DNA of 64,000 bases from Pterobdella sp. o SKG-2022 (Eukaryota > Annelida > Clitellata > Hirudinida > Piscicolidae), in NCBI GenBank assembly GCA_964035795.1, contig OZ038323.1, positions 561,456-625,455 on the forward strand. The letters are read 5' to 3'. Made by a program: the position numbers and the translations under genes. The notes below the pieces were generated by a model. That model was given only the letters and a program-made list of their open reading frames with translations. It did no database searches and was not told the origin of the DNA. Positions 24,405 through 45,871 of this stretch are shown here, piece by piece. Within the stretch, counting starts at the first letter, position 1; each line of letters begins with the position of its first letter.

Positions 24405-24655
24405 TGGCTCAGTGGTTCATCATAGTGAGGTCATCGAGGGTCTGACATTATGAGGTCATCGGGGGTCTGACATGCTGAGGTCATCGGGGGTCTGACATGC
24501 TGAGGTCATTGGGGGTCTGACATGCTGAGGTCATTGGAAGCCTGATATGGTGAGGTCATCGGGGGCCTGAAATAGTGAGATCATCGGCGGTCTGAAATAG
24601 TGAGGTCATCGGGGGCTTGACATGGTGAGGTCATCGGAGGCCTGAAATGGTTAAG
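24405..24655 (+). repeat. Tandem GAGGTCATCGGGGGTCTGACATGGT array
   Basis: About ten units of roughly 25 bases share TGAGGTCATCGG followed by GGTCTGACATG or GGCCTGAAATA. The AGGTCATC core is shared with the larger array at 52505-53535 inside the Tctex-1 gene. Confidence 0.88.
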
Positions 24656-25614
24656 TTCTTTAGCTTGTCCATATTTCTTCCAGCACTGTTAAAATTTTTA
24701 ATTTTGAATGCATGTTATAATTGAGACAACATCGTCGATATTGAACGCCTCAGAAGCTGCAGAAAATGACTACTACGCTCAATACTATTTTTCCTTGTGC
24801 ATTTTAGTCGTCTTTCACAGCTGGAACAATTTTCTGTGTGGTCACCATGTTCGATGGAGTGTCTGCGGGTCTGCATATTACAAGCAAGTTTTCTTCAAAT
24901 GACGCCTCACAGGAAATTGAATTTTAATCTTTTATCAGCTCATTTATGGCAAGATACAGCACGCCGGAAATAAAAGGTCGTAAATATTTAGTATCTTTGA
25001 GGCATTTTAGTGTGAGATGCCTGTGATGTATGCAACCCCAAAACGACTCCTCCCATATTAGTTAAATTTTATATTTCTCAAACTCAGTGCTAAAAAGTTA
25101 AAATTTGAATTTCATCAGTAAAGATTTATAAGTTTTTGAGGATGAATGTGAGTGTAGGTATTTGTGGATGCGAGTGGTTGAGAATAGCGGTGTTTGAGAA
25201 AGAGGGCGAGGAGGTGTGGATAGGAGTGGTTTTGGATAAGGGAGGGAAGGTCGTAAATGGTTCTGGATGGTTGTGAAGGGTGATCCCCCAAGATGCATAG
25301 CGATAAAAATGTGCACTTTTTGAAAATTTTTCATTGACGTCATAATTACCTCGTTTGATTTTCATAAGAAAATTTCAAAAATGTTTCGAAATATTAAGTT
25401 AAAAGTATCTTTCTGATTCATAAAATTGTAAAGTTTAGAACTAAAGAGTTTTCTTTTTGACATCATTTTGCAGTCTTTTACTCGTTTTAAAAACAACTTT
25501 CAAATTTTCCATGTCAACTATGCACGTCTCATGTTGTTTTAAAGGTATTTGTGTGATATCCGTTTTGTTTGAAGACGTATGCATTATTACAGATTGTGTC
25601 TGCTGAGCTTGACG

Positions 25615-34799
<9,185 letters not shown>

Positions 34800-34844
34800 T
34801 GTCGTGGGGGTAGAAAGATAGTGGAAGAAGGGGTAGTGTGGTTG

Positions 34845-35015
34845 AAAGATGGTGTGCTGGTAGTGTGGTGGAGTGGTGGGTGGTGGAGTGGTTAGTGGTG
34901 GAGTTGTGGGTGGTAAAGAGGTGGGGGGTGGAATGGTGGAATGGTGGAGTGGTGGGTGGTGGAGTTGTGGAGTGGTGGTGGTGGGTGGTGGAATGGTGGA
35001 GTGGTGGGTGATGGT
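34845..35015 (+). repeat. GTGGTGGAGTGGTGG minisatellite
   Basis: Degenerate GGTGGTGGAGTGGTGGGTGG units. Its reverse complement is the unit of the larger array at 36425-37075, 1.4 kb away. Confidence 0.85.
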
Positions 35016-36424
35016 TGAGCAATGGGTTTTCAGTGAAGCATTCAAATACAAAACTTCCGTAAAGGAATAGATTAGTGGACTTTTTTGAACTCCGGAAATA
35101 TTATTTTGAATTGTGTAAACTTCTTCATAGTGCATTTTTTTATATAGCGGACTTTTTCACGGCTCGCTTGTTTTGTTTTTCACGCTTTTAAACTACCTTA
35201 TCTGCCCATGGAGCATCAAACTTTTATGAAATTATTTCACTAAATTTAATTTTCAACTGATGTTTATAGCACATCCTTGCAAACATTTGAGCCTGGCGTT
35301 ATTGCCGGTTGTTTGCACGCTGCAGCAGTGGCTGTGGTATCATGTTTGTTTGCGTTATATGGCATGCTGCTACTTCAAAATATTTTCCCATATTTATAAA
35401 AATGTTTACTAATATTTCGTAAAAAGCTTTTGCAGCGTTCACGCAGAAGAAGTCTGAAATACATGTCATTTTGACTTACAAGCGAGATGGAATGTTGCGG
35501 TTATTGGAAAATTTTCAAACCACCTCAGGCAGTTCTCGCTCGAAGCACTCCTACTAATTTAATTTTCAAAAACTTTTTGTTCAAGTCTCTCAATAGCTAA
35601 AAGGCATTGAATTTCCGAAATTATTTTTTATTCAGAGAGCTTAGAAGACACATATGACTGAGCAACTTCTGAAATATGTCCTTGGTTCATTCTCTCTATT
35701 TAATACCACTCAGCAAATATTATTTATAAAATAGCTAGTTGTCTCTCGATATTCCAATATTTGTTTCATTGCTGGACTAAGAGTTTTGAAGTGACTACAA
35801 AGCATGGAGGGTTGGGAAGGAAAACTGCAGAAATAAATTTTGAGCTTTGTTCACGTGGGACTTGTGTTTTTTTCATGGTATGCTTTAGCAATATTTTCCA
35901 ATAAATTTTCTTGGTTTTATGGCTTCTTTTTCAATTTATTAAACCAGTAGTTTTTATTCTGTATAAAAAAAACATTGGAAAAAGTTTCCTTGAGAATATT
36001 CATCATATTGAAAAGATTTTGAAGGGATTGTCGCATGACGTCGGCAACACATGTAATCTTCTTACAAAGTTCAATTTCACACAAAGTTGTTTCAACTTTT
36101 TCAATGTCAAAACATGAAAATCCACTTTTAAGTAACTTAAAAAAACTGAAAATCTGTGGCTGCATGCATCAAGTGAAGTTTATACAATTTTTATTGGATG
36201 TCAGGCGTGGCAGGAGGTGAAACACTGAAGTTCGAGTGCGTTTTTGTGAAGTTCCAAGTTTTTGAGGGATGGTGCGTCTTGTCAAGCTGCTTCCAACTGT
36301 TTCAGTGAGCACATCGTCACTTTGACTCTTGATAATGATTTCAAACCACAAGGAACATGATGTGATGTCAGTCCTTCTAAAACCCAGTCTCTATCCTTTA
36401 CCCCAAGACACCACCACTTTTTTT

Positions 36425-37075
36425 TCTACACCATTCTTTCTCTTTGCACTCTCTACTCCACCACCATCCACTCTCCCATCTATTATACAACCCTCCATTC
36501 CACCACCCTCCATCAAACCATTCCACACCACACCACTCTGCCTTACACCACATTTCATCACACCGTTTTCCACTACACCATCTCCCACTATATCATCTTC
36601 TATCATACCCCTTTCTACCATACCGCCCTTTACCACACCACCCTCTACCACACCACTCTTCACCGCACCATTTCCCACCACTCCACTCTCCACCACTCCA
36701 CTCTCCACCACTTCACCCTCCACCACACCACCCTCCACCACTCCACCCTCCACTACTCCACCCTCCACCGCACCTTTTTCCACCACTCCACCCTCCACCA
36801 CTCCACCATCCACCATCCACCACTCCACCCTCCACCACTCCACCATCCACCATCCACCACTTCACTCTCCACCACTCCACCCTCCACCACACCACCCTTC
36901 ACCACTCCACCCTCCACCGCACTATCTTCCACCACTCCACTTTCCACCACTCTACCTTCCACCACTCCACCCTCCACCGCACCATTTACCACCACTCCAC
37001 TCTTCACCACTCCACCATCCACCACTCCACTCTCCACCACTCCACCCTCCACTACTCCACCATCTACCGCAAAAC
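36425..37075 (+). repeat. CCACCACTCCACCCT minisatellite
   Basis: About 40 units near 15 bases (CCACTCCACCCTCCA, CCACCGCACCATTT). Because 15 is divisible by three, a PSTTPPSTTPP frame remains open through it, but no start, splice or family evidence supports a protein. Confidence 0.9.
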
Positions 37076-37989
37076 ACATAGGGTGAATCAATAACTTTTC
37101 TCCTTGCTTGATGCATAACAAACTAGCATGCATGCCTCGTGGGCACAGACTCGAGGCGACAAAAATTTTCTTTTCAGAGTTATTATGCAAGTATATTTTC
37201 TTTGTATGACGCTCTATGCGGAAGCCCTCATTTTCCCAAAAAATCAAAAAACTTCAATTTTTTTCTTTTCGTGTGTTGCAGAGGTTGTGAGAAGGAAAAT
37301 ATGGGTGCGCTGAGATGAAGCAGCAGAAGGTGTTCGTTGAAAGTTCTAAATAAAATTTGACCCCAACCATCAAAATTTTGACTGCACCCATCAACTTTTT
37401 GACTCTACCCATCAACTTTTTGACTCCACCAATGATGGTTTTGATTCCACCTATGGCGTATTGCAAAAGCATTTGATTTCAAGCACACGTCCAACTTTAC
37501 TTCTAAATTTTTATTTAAAATTCCACAGTTTGTTTTCAAAAAGTTCGTCAGATGGCAGATGAGATCTTGTGCTTCAACTTGCACATTTTTGAAGCTGTCT
37601 GAAAAAAAAAGAAAAACTTTTTTGTTGGTTCGACTAATGTCTGCAGTTTCAAGGGAGTCCATGTGGCTAAGAAGGGGGTTGTGAGAATGACGGGGGATAA
37701 GGCCTAAAGGGTTGTGAGGGTTGTGAGGAAAATGAGAGAGAGATTGGAAAGGTGTGAGAATCGTGAGAAAGACGGGTGGAAGAGCTAAAAAGAGCATTGT
37801 GAGCATAGTGCTTTTGAAATGCTTTTCGGAAGAGTTTGCAGCATTTCATGTTGGTGCTTTGAACAGTTTCCAAAAAACAAAACAATTTCAGTCTTGGTTG
37901 CAGTGGGTAGTCCATGCTGCGTCATGAATTTGTGAACTTAAATTCCCGCTAGTTTTTGTATCTGAATGTCTGTTTGTGTGTTTGTATGA

Positions 37990-39890
37990 GAGGCTCTGTG
38001 GGAAATCTTATCAAAAACCTTCAGCATTCCAGAAAAATTAATCCACATAATTAAAGCACTCTATAGTGACTCAACCGGATTGATACGTTCAGAGGGGCAG
38101 ATGTCTGAAGAGTTCCCAATAAGCGTAGAAATTAAACAAGGAGACGTTTTAGCTCCTATGTTGTTCAACCTCTATCTGGATGCTGTGCTAAAAGTGGCTT
38201 TGAAAAATCATCCTAACAAAGGCATTGACATAGACCCCAGTTACAATGCACCGCTGATGAACAATAGTCGTCAAGTTAGAAAAATCCACATGTGTACAGA
38301 ATCTAGCTTATGCCTATGACATTCTGATTACAAGCAGCAACATTGAAAGTCTCCAATGTCTTGTTGAAGCAATGAACAATATCTTTGCCAAGTTTGCACT
38401 AAAAACAAACTTCAAAAAAACAAAATTTATGTGCATTCTACCTGACAACACCGATAACAACATTAGAAATAACATTGACAAGAACCATAACATCAACAAC
38501 AAAAATATAAAAATAAACAGCTGCAGAAACGACGACAAAAACACGCTACAACATCAAAAACAACACCAACAACAGAAACATCACCACCAACAACAAAAAC
38601 AACACCAACGACAATAACAACAACGACAACATCAAAAAAAACAACAATAGCAACATGAATCCAGACGCCACAAAAACGCTTTCAATTGGGAGAGACAATT
38701 ACTTGGAAGAGGTAACACAATTCAAATACCTCGGAAGTATACTCAGTAGCGATAATTCGGTGGATACAGAAGTTGAAGCTCGAATTAACAAAGTGGCACA
38801 AGCCTTTCGCACTCTGAGCCGACTGGTATGGTACCAACCAAAGATAAAAGTACAAACAAAATTGAAACTTTTTAAAGCGGTTATCATACCAAACCTTCTA
38901 TACGGTAGCGAAACTTGGAATCTTTTACAGAAACATACACAACGACTCCAAGTTTTCGTTAACAGGTGCTTGAGGATCATCACGGGTGACATCTCTATGG
39001 GAGAAACACCCAGCTGCGAAGCAGTTCAAATATTGACAGGGTTGAAGTAATGATCCAAAAGAAAAGATTAAAATGGCTCGAACACCTTGAAAGAATGCCG
39101 GATGATCGATTCTCAAGACGACTTCTGGTTAGCAAAATAGCAGGTGGCAAAAGACATCAAGGCGGACAAAAACAAAGATAGCTCGATCTAGTGCAATCAG
39201 ATCTTAAAAAGTTAAACATAGTGGATGTTTGGAGAGCAGAAGCGCATGATAGGAAAAAATGGCGCAACAACATTACCAAACGTCTGCAAGAGCTGAACAG
39301 AGAAAAAGAGCTTGAAGAAAAACTTAAAAAAGATTTGGCTAAAAATTATAAATCCACCAACAACAAGAACAACAGCATCAACAACAATAAAAATAATAGC
39401 AACTACAACAACAGCGATAGCAACAACAGCAGTAATAAAGATGATAGCAACAATAACAACAGCAATCAAAACAATAACGACAACAAAAACAAAAGCAACA
39501 ACAACAACAAAAATCGAAAAAACAGAAGTAACAACAACAACAATAATAGCCATAATACCAACAACAATCTAAATAACAAGAGCAAACAAAAACAATAATA
39601 GCTACAACAATCAAAACAATAGCAGCAGTAACAACAAAAGAAACAACAATAGCAACAACAATCAAAACAACAGTAAAAACAACAACAATAATAATATTAA
39701 CAATGGAATGCAAAAGAATAGCCGCCAGTAAAGCAGGTCTGGCAAAACACGTGAGACAGAAGCACCAGACACAAGCAAGCATAAAGTGTCAATACTGCGA
39801 GCTGAACTTCAAACCACAAGGCATTTATAACCACAAGAAAAAAATGCTCATCTCTCAATCCTTTGCACCTACCTCATGGTGGATGAATGC
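37990..39890 (+). pseudogene. LINE copy A: 5'-truncated reverse transcriptase with C-terminal zinc finger, decayed
   Basis: It starts inside the reverse transcriptase (LWEILSK, then EGQMSEEFPISV.IKQGDVLAP). The catalytic box reads AYAYD instead of YADD. Next come an (AAC)n-type insertion with a stop and frameshift (about 38455-38650), the thumb/C-terminal part (EEVTQFKYLGSILSSDNSVD, YGSETWNLL, CLRIITGD), an Asn-rich linker from (AAC)n (39350-39700) and a degenerate zinc-finger pair (CQYCELNF...NHKKK). It is the same family as the - strand copy at 40604-43165. Several frameshifts make it inactive. Confidence 0.85.
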
Positions 39891-39891
39891 A

Positions 39892-40205
<314 letters not shown>

Positions 40206-40540
40206 TTTGTTTGTTTGTTTTTGTGAAAAAATTTATTTGGGTTTATGTGGTTGTATTTGTATCCAGCAGGAACATGCGCAAAGATTCGAAATGGCTCGAT
40301 TAATTGTGTTTGTTTTTACAAGTTTTGATGCATTGGAATTACAATAACGCAGTTTATATGGTTGAAATCTAAATTTAGTATATATTTGAATCTCTACTTG
40401 ATAATCCTCTTGATAATGTGATTTCATTTTAAAAAAAGCTTCAAGGAATAAACAAACTCCTAAATGTGTTTTTATTTGGATATGAGAGAAAAAAAAACGA
40501 GAAATGACAGAAGCTCTAAGCCAGCGAGCTATTCAATGAA

Positions 40541-40544
40541 ATAC

Positions 40545-40601
<57 letters not shown>
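40541..40601 (+). repeat. (CA)n microsatellite, 3' tail side of LINE copy B
   Basis: A CA run with one AAAC interruption. On the - strand it is (TG)n and begins about 12 bases after the zinc-finger codons of LINE copy B. The - frame of the zinc finger even reads into it (VCVCV) before a stop. Confidence 0.95.
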
Positions 40602-40603
<2 letters not shown>

Positions 40604-43166
40604 TTGATTTCTGGAACATTTCTTCACGTGGTTACGAAGTCCTTGTTTTTTGAAAACGTTTTTGCAATTCGGGCAATGTTGTAATGATGGTGCTTTGTGG
40701 ACTTGGCGGATGTGGTTTGTCAGACCTGCCTTTTTGACCGCTATTTTGTTGCAACCTGGATGCTGGCATTGGAATGAAGAGCTTTTGGAGTGAACATCAA
40801 AAATATTTTTTTTCAAATCTTTTTTTGATTGCTTGTTTCTTTCAGCTTCTTTATTTGTTTTTTGCGATAGCGATTTGATATTTTTGCGCCAATCGTTTCT
40901 GTTGCGAGCTTCTGTTTTCCAGGTGTCAATAATGTTTAGCTTTTTTAGGTCTGTATATATTAGGTCATGCCATCTCTTCTTTTGACCACCTTGAGACCGT
41001 GAACCTTCAGCAATTTTGCTCACCATTAATTTTTTTTGGAGCCTTGAATTTTCCATTCTTTCCAAGTGCCTAAGCCACTTAGTTGAATCATCACGTCAAC
41101 TCGCTTTATTTTTGATTTACATCGTAGTTGGGTGTTTCTCAGTTTGTCCCAAAGAGAAGTCCCCGTGATGATTCACAGACACCTGTTTGTGAACACTTGG
41201 AGACGCTGTATGTGGCATTGAAGAACATTCCAAGTTTCGCTGCCGTATAATAGCGTTGGTATTATAATGGCTTTGAAAAGTTTTAGTTTGGTGGAAACTT
41301 TTATTTTTCGTTGATACCATACCAACCGAATAAGGCTGCGAAAGACTTGGGATGCTTTATTGATACGTGATTCAACTTCTGCATCGACTGTGTTGTCACT
41401 GTTTAAGATACTGCCCAGGTATTTAAACTGTGTCACTTGTTCGATGTTTATATCGTTACGTATTGCCAGCGTTGTGTTGAGGCTTGGAATTGAGTTTTTT
41501 GGCAGAATGGTCATGTATTTTGTTTTGCTGAAGTTTATTCTCAGTCCAAATTTGATGCAAACGTCATCTATTGAAGTGACGAGGCATTCCAGGTCTTTGA
41601 TGTTGTCGCTCGTGATCATTTTATCATCGGCATAAGCTATTGATTGTATTGTTATAGCCTCTTCTAGCTTATAGCGACTGTTATGCATCAATGGGGCATT
41701 GTGGCTATATTCAATGCGAATGCCTTTGTCTGGGTGATTCTTGAGTGCCACTCTTATCACAGAGTCGAGGTATGTATTAAAAAGGATAGGAGCCAGCACA
41801 TCTCCTTGTTTCACCCCAACGCTGATGGGAAACTCATCGGACAACTGTCCATCAGCCCGGATCGCTCCTGTTGTACAGCTATGGAGAGCTTTAAGGATGC
41901 GAATTATTTTTTCTGGCAAGCTGAAGGATTTCGACAGAATTTCCCAAAGAGCGTCTCGGTTGACTGTGTCGTAGGCCTTTTGGAGATCAATGAAGCAGAG
42001 ATGAATGGGCTTTTGAAATTCCTTTGCCCTCTGCATCAGGATCTTCGCTGCATATATTTGGTCGCAGCAACCTCTATTCGGCCTAAAACCACATTGGTTT
42101 TCACCCAGTTGTTTTTCTATGACGTTTTGCATTTTTTTAGAATGGCTCTGCCAAACACTTTGCTAGCCACACACAGTAGGGCGATTCCTCGGTAATTTTC
42201 ACAAAGTGATCTTGCTCCATGCTTGTGAGTTGGAACTATTATTTGGTTTTTCCAATCACTTGGGATTGTTTCCATTTCCCATATCTGGTCTGAGATCACT
42301 TTTAGCCAATATACCGTTTCATTGGCGCCAATTTTGAGCATATTTGAGCTGATTCCATCTAAACCCGGAGCTGTTTCTAATTTACATTGCTTCAAAGCAT
42401 TTGTTAGCTCCATTATGGAAGGGGGCTTAGATAGATCTGCTACCTCTTCATCATCAAGTGTGATTATAGAAGGTAGAAGCTCGCTGTATGCCGTAGTGTC
42501 TACTGTGGAATCGGAACTGGCTGCTGATGCAAAGTGTTCTTTCCATCTTATGATTTTATCTTCTGATGAAAAGAGTGTTTGTCTGCCATCTAAAGATTTC
42601 AAATTTGTCGAAGGTTTTATTTTTGTGTGTTTTTCTTTTTTCAGTAGTTTGAGAATTGAACCTCCACGGCCCTGTTTGTTGGTGAGTTCGGTTGTTTTCT
42701 CAGCTTCTTCAGTCTTTTCTTCCCACCACGTATCGATAGCTTTTCTGCAAGCTTTTCTGGATTCAGTTTTTATTTCTTTGTAGCTGCTAATCAGGTTTTG
42801 TGGGATTGCACGACCGTTTTGTTTGAGGGCTTTTATTTTGAAGTGGAGTTCAGATTTTTCTGTTGAAAGTTTTTTAACCTCTTCATTTACCCATGGTCTT
42901 TTAGGCATTTTATTTTTTTTTGGTAATTGCTTTGAGGCGTTCAATAAACTTTCTTTGAAGCATTTCCACATCTCTTCTACTGAATTATTTTGGTCTATTT
43001 TGTTCAAATTATATGTTAATTCTTCTTTAAATTTGTTTATGTATATTTTTTCTAATTTTGTTGGGTTCGTTATTTTATCGTGGAGTATATTTGTGTTATT
43101 ATTTGGGTTTTTATTATATTTTATTTTATGATTCTTCAGTATCAATTTGGATATAACCATATTATG
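40604..43166 (-). pseudogene. LINE copy B: near-complete reverse transcriptase ORF with C-terminal C2H2 zinc fingers
   Basis: On the - strand it reads from SDHNMV (the last residues of an AP-type endonuclease domain) through a connector (KRPWVNEEVKKL), the RT fingers (TAPGLDGISSNML, ENYRGIALL), CGFRPNRGC, CFIDLQKAYDTVNRDALWEI, GVKQGDVLAPILFNTYLDS and an intact IAYADDKMI, to FKYLGSIL and YGSETWNVL. A stop (TGA, where copy A has AGG) follows RCL. After a frameshift come LERMENSRLQKK, GGQKKRWHDLIYTDLKKLNI and two zinc fingers (CQHPGC...HIRQVH; CPNC...HVKKC). A second frameshift lies at an A7 run (42125). The endonuclease is missing: the copy is truncated at its 5' end where a minisatellite begins. 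It resembles RTE/Jockey-superfamily elements common in invertebrates; the clade is inferred. Confidence 0.9.
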
Positions 43167-43167
43167 A

Positions 43168-43572
43168 TCACTTCACTCTCCACAACATTCCATTTCCCCT
43201 AACATTCCATTCCCAACAACAATCCACTCTCCACATCATTCCACTCTCCACAACATTCCAGTTTCCACAACATTTCACTCTCCACAACAATCCACTCTTC
43301 ACAACACTCCACTCTCCAAAATATTCCACTTCCCACAACATTCCATTCCCTACAACAATCCACTCTCCACATAACCCCACTTCTCACAACATTCCACTCT
43401 CCACAACATTCCATTCTCCACATCACTCCACTTCCCACAACATTCCACTCTATACAACACTCCACTCTCCACATAACTCCACTTTCCACTACATTCCCCT
43501 CTCTACAACACTCCACTCTCCACATCACTCCACTTCCCTCAACACTCCATTCTCCACAACACTCCCACATCT
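43168..43572 (+). repeat. CCACTCTCCACAACATTCCA minisatellite
   Basis: Units of about 20-21 bases (ACTCTCCACAACATTCCACT, CACATCACTCCACTTCC) directly abut the 5' truncation point of LINE copy B. Its reverse strand encodes repeats of GEWNVVESGVMWRV, a repeat artefact. Confidence 0.92.
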
Positions 43573-43984
43573 CACCGTCTCTTTCACCTTCAAATTATGA
43601 GACATACAAAATTTCCTACACCGATATTTTTTTGCAACGATTTCTGAATGAAACTTGGTAACATTTATTATTATCAAGCACCAAAAGAACATGCCGCAAG
43701 TAAAACTCAAACAAAATAACTCACTTTGAAGCTGGAGGTCCCTCATATATGTCCCTCTTACAAACCTCTCTATAACACACGTGTCTGATGACGTCATAAG
43801 ATTTTCTCGTAGTGTCATTGTTATGAAACGTTAAGTTAGCTCGCAGTGGGAAGTGTCAAAACAGAGGTAAAAACCAGTAATAATATAAGAAATAAAAAAA
43901 ACTAACAATTCTCATATTAAATATAAATTCTAATAATAATAACATTAACAACAATAACAATAAGACATAAATAATGTTCAAAAA

Positions 43985-45288
43985 ATGTTCTCAAACGATG
44001 AAATCATCAAATCCCTAGATAAAAACATTAGCCATAAATATTTAGGAATACTAGAAACTGAGAACATCAAAAACAGTGGAATGAAAGAGCAATTAACTAG
44101 TGGATATAAGAAAAACTTTAAAAATATTTTTAAATTTATATTGAACACAGGAAATCTAACAAAAGCGATATGGGCGGTATCCATTTTCAGATATAGTGCT
44201 GGAATTATAGATTGGACTAAACAAGAACTCTAAAACAACGACCGCAAAACTAGGAAGATGATGACAGCATACAAAGCTTTGTATCCTAAAGCTGATATAG
44301 ACAGATTATGTGTACATAGAAAAGTTGGAGGAAGAGGTCTAATGAGTATTGAAGATACCATAACATATGAAGAACATAGCATCAATTTCTATATTTTAAA
44401 TAATTCAAACGAAGTTATGTCATCAATTAAGAAATACATAAAGATTAATAAAGAACGTTCAAAATCCGACTTTAAAGTAGCACAAAAAGAAGAAAGAAAA
44501 GAAAAATGAACAAATAAGGTTATGCAGAATTTAAAAAGCAAGTTAAAGCTTTCGCTTCGAAGAAAAGTTGGCAATGGCTCAAAAGAGAATGTCTAAAACG
44601 TCAAACAGAAAGTCTGCTAATAGCAGCTCAAAATCAAGCTCTTGGAACTAATAATAACTAATAATTTGGAACTAATAAAGCAAGAATCGAACGCAGTAAA
44701 GAATCAGCCAAATGTCGGATGTGCAAAGAAAAAGATGAAACCGTTTCATTTAGTTAGCGAATGTAGCAAGTTGGCACAAAAAGAATACAAAAGGAGGCAT
44801 GATAAGGTTGCAACAGCAGTTCATTGGAGCATCTTAAAAACAAACAATCTTCCACATTAGAAACATTGGTGAGCACAAAGCGGAAGCTGTTATGGAAAAC
44901 GAAAAAGTTAAAATATTGTGAGATTTTAACATTTATGTTGACAAATTAATCAAGGAAAGACACCCAGACATAATTGTCATAAAGAAAGATATAAAAGAAT
45001 GTTATATCATAGACATAGCTATAACAGAAGATATTCGGACAAAAATAAAAAAAAAAGAAAAAATAGATAAATACCAAGAATTGTTCAGAGAATTATCCAG
45101 GTTATGGAAGGTGAAAACAACAGTAATTCCGGTAGTAATAGGTGTTTTAGAAACAATAAAAAATAAATTAACTAATTATCTTAAACTCATTGGCGTACAT
45201 ATATCGTTCGAAATAATACATAAATCAGCCTTACTTGGTAGTGGTTTTATTTTGAGAAAAGTGCTGGAAAGGAGTCAAGAAAACTAGT
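43985..45288 (+). pseudogene. 3' part of a restriction-endonuclease-type LINE (R2/R4/NeSL-like)
   Basis: Fragments in successive frames read NISHKYLGILE, YSAGIIDWTKQEL, DRKTRKMMTAYKALYPKADI, RLCVHRKVGGRGLMSIED, then CRMCKEKDE and HLVSECSKLAQKEYKRRHD, VMENEKVKIL.DFNIYVDKL, RHPDIIVIKKD..CYIIDIAI and YQELFRELSRLWKVKTTVIP to SALLGSGFILRKVLE. These are the C-terminal RT, CCHC-like and PD-(D/E)XK endonuclease parts of site-specific-type LINEs known from many invertebrates and fish. Frameshifts at about 44230, 44510, 44680 and 44860 show decay. The element is 5'-truncated. The clade is assigned from remembered motifs. Confidence 0.8.
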
Positions 45289-45377
45289 TTTTGGTCATTC
45301 TAGGCTTTTGAAAAAAGCTCGGTACTAAACTCATAACCGGCTCAGCCGCGAGAAAGCACATAATAAGATCTATGTCA

Positions 45378-45557
45378 GCCCTTATAGCTCAATGGTTGAG
45401 AATTAGACTAATTAGATAAAGTTACCAGGTTCGATCCTGCATGGGCCTACAATTAGCACCTGTTCCACAGTTTGTTTTCACTACATTCAATTTGTAGCAA
45501 GTGCTTTGATCTATAAGGAAAAGCGCTTTATAAATACCGCATGACATGAAATGACAT
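45378..45557 (+). mobile_element. tRNA-derived SINE
   Basis: A head with a Pol III A box (TAGCTCAATGGTTGAG) and B box (GGTTCGATCC, 45428-45437) spaced as in a tRNA is followed by a body ending in GCAAGTGCTTTGATCTATAA, GGAAAAGCGCTTTATAAATA and a degenerate (CATGA)n tail. The acceptor stem pairs poorly (only four good pairs), so it is a SINE head and not a functional tRNA. The tail is shared with the fragment at 13727. Confidence 0.82.
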
Positions 45558-45732
45558 ATATCTAGCTAGCGTCGTGCAAATGACTTCTAAGACTTTTTTT
45601 TAAATTTTTAAACTGAATTTAAAACAAATTCTGAAACAAAAACTGTATCAATAACTTTTATAAATAAATATTTTTTCTTTCATTGAAAGAAAATCAAAGA
45701 AGATAATGTTGAGGCGAAAAAGCCGGAAATCA

Positions 45733-45871
45733 ATATAATAGAAACAAACACGAAGGTTTTTTGAGAAACTTAATACACGAAGCTTTTACACTAGATAAGG
45801 TGAGATACTCTTACGAAAAGCTTCGTGTATTAAGTTTCTCACTAAACCTTAGTGTTTGTTTCTATTATATA
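45733..45871. mobile_element. Palindromic MITE-like element
   Basis: Two arms of about 57 bases (ATATAATAGAAACAAACACG, then GAGAAACTTAATACACGAAG) are reverse complements around a 20-25-base loop, ending in TATAT on both sides. No coding capacity. The long perfect arms suggest a recently inserted foldback element. Confidence 0.8.

Larger units (their letters stand above)
22237..25592 (+). other. GRIP-CCN spacer with two minisatellites
   Basis: This interval holds no family I recognise. It is AT-rich at the start. It contains a TATA-like site near 22658, a 22-bp minisatellite (23160-24305), a GAGGTCATCGGGGGTCTGACA array (24405-24655) and unremarkable AT-rich sequence up to the CCN exon. The long open frame through the 22-bp array is a repeat artefact. 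Confidence 0.6.
34800..37985. other. Gene-poor spacer downstream of the CCN gene
   Basis: I see no family-recognisable exon here. It contains a GTGGTGGAGTGGTGG array (34845-35015), AT-rich sequence to about 36400, a CCACTCCACCCTCCACCAC array (36425-37075) and a small CCATCAACTTTTTGACTC repeat (about 37370-37450). Open frames are short or repeat-derived. Confidence 0.55.

Noticed and set aside
45378..45450. A functional tRNA gene
   Set aside because: A and B boxes are good, but the acceptor stem pairs poorly and the sequence continues into a SINE body shared with another locus.
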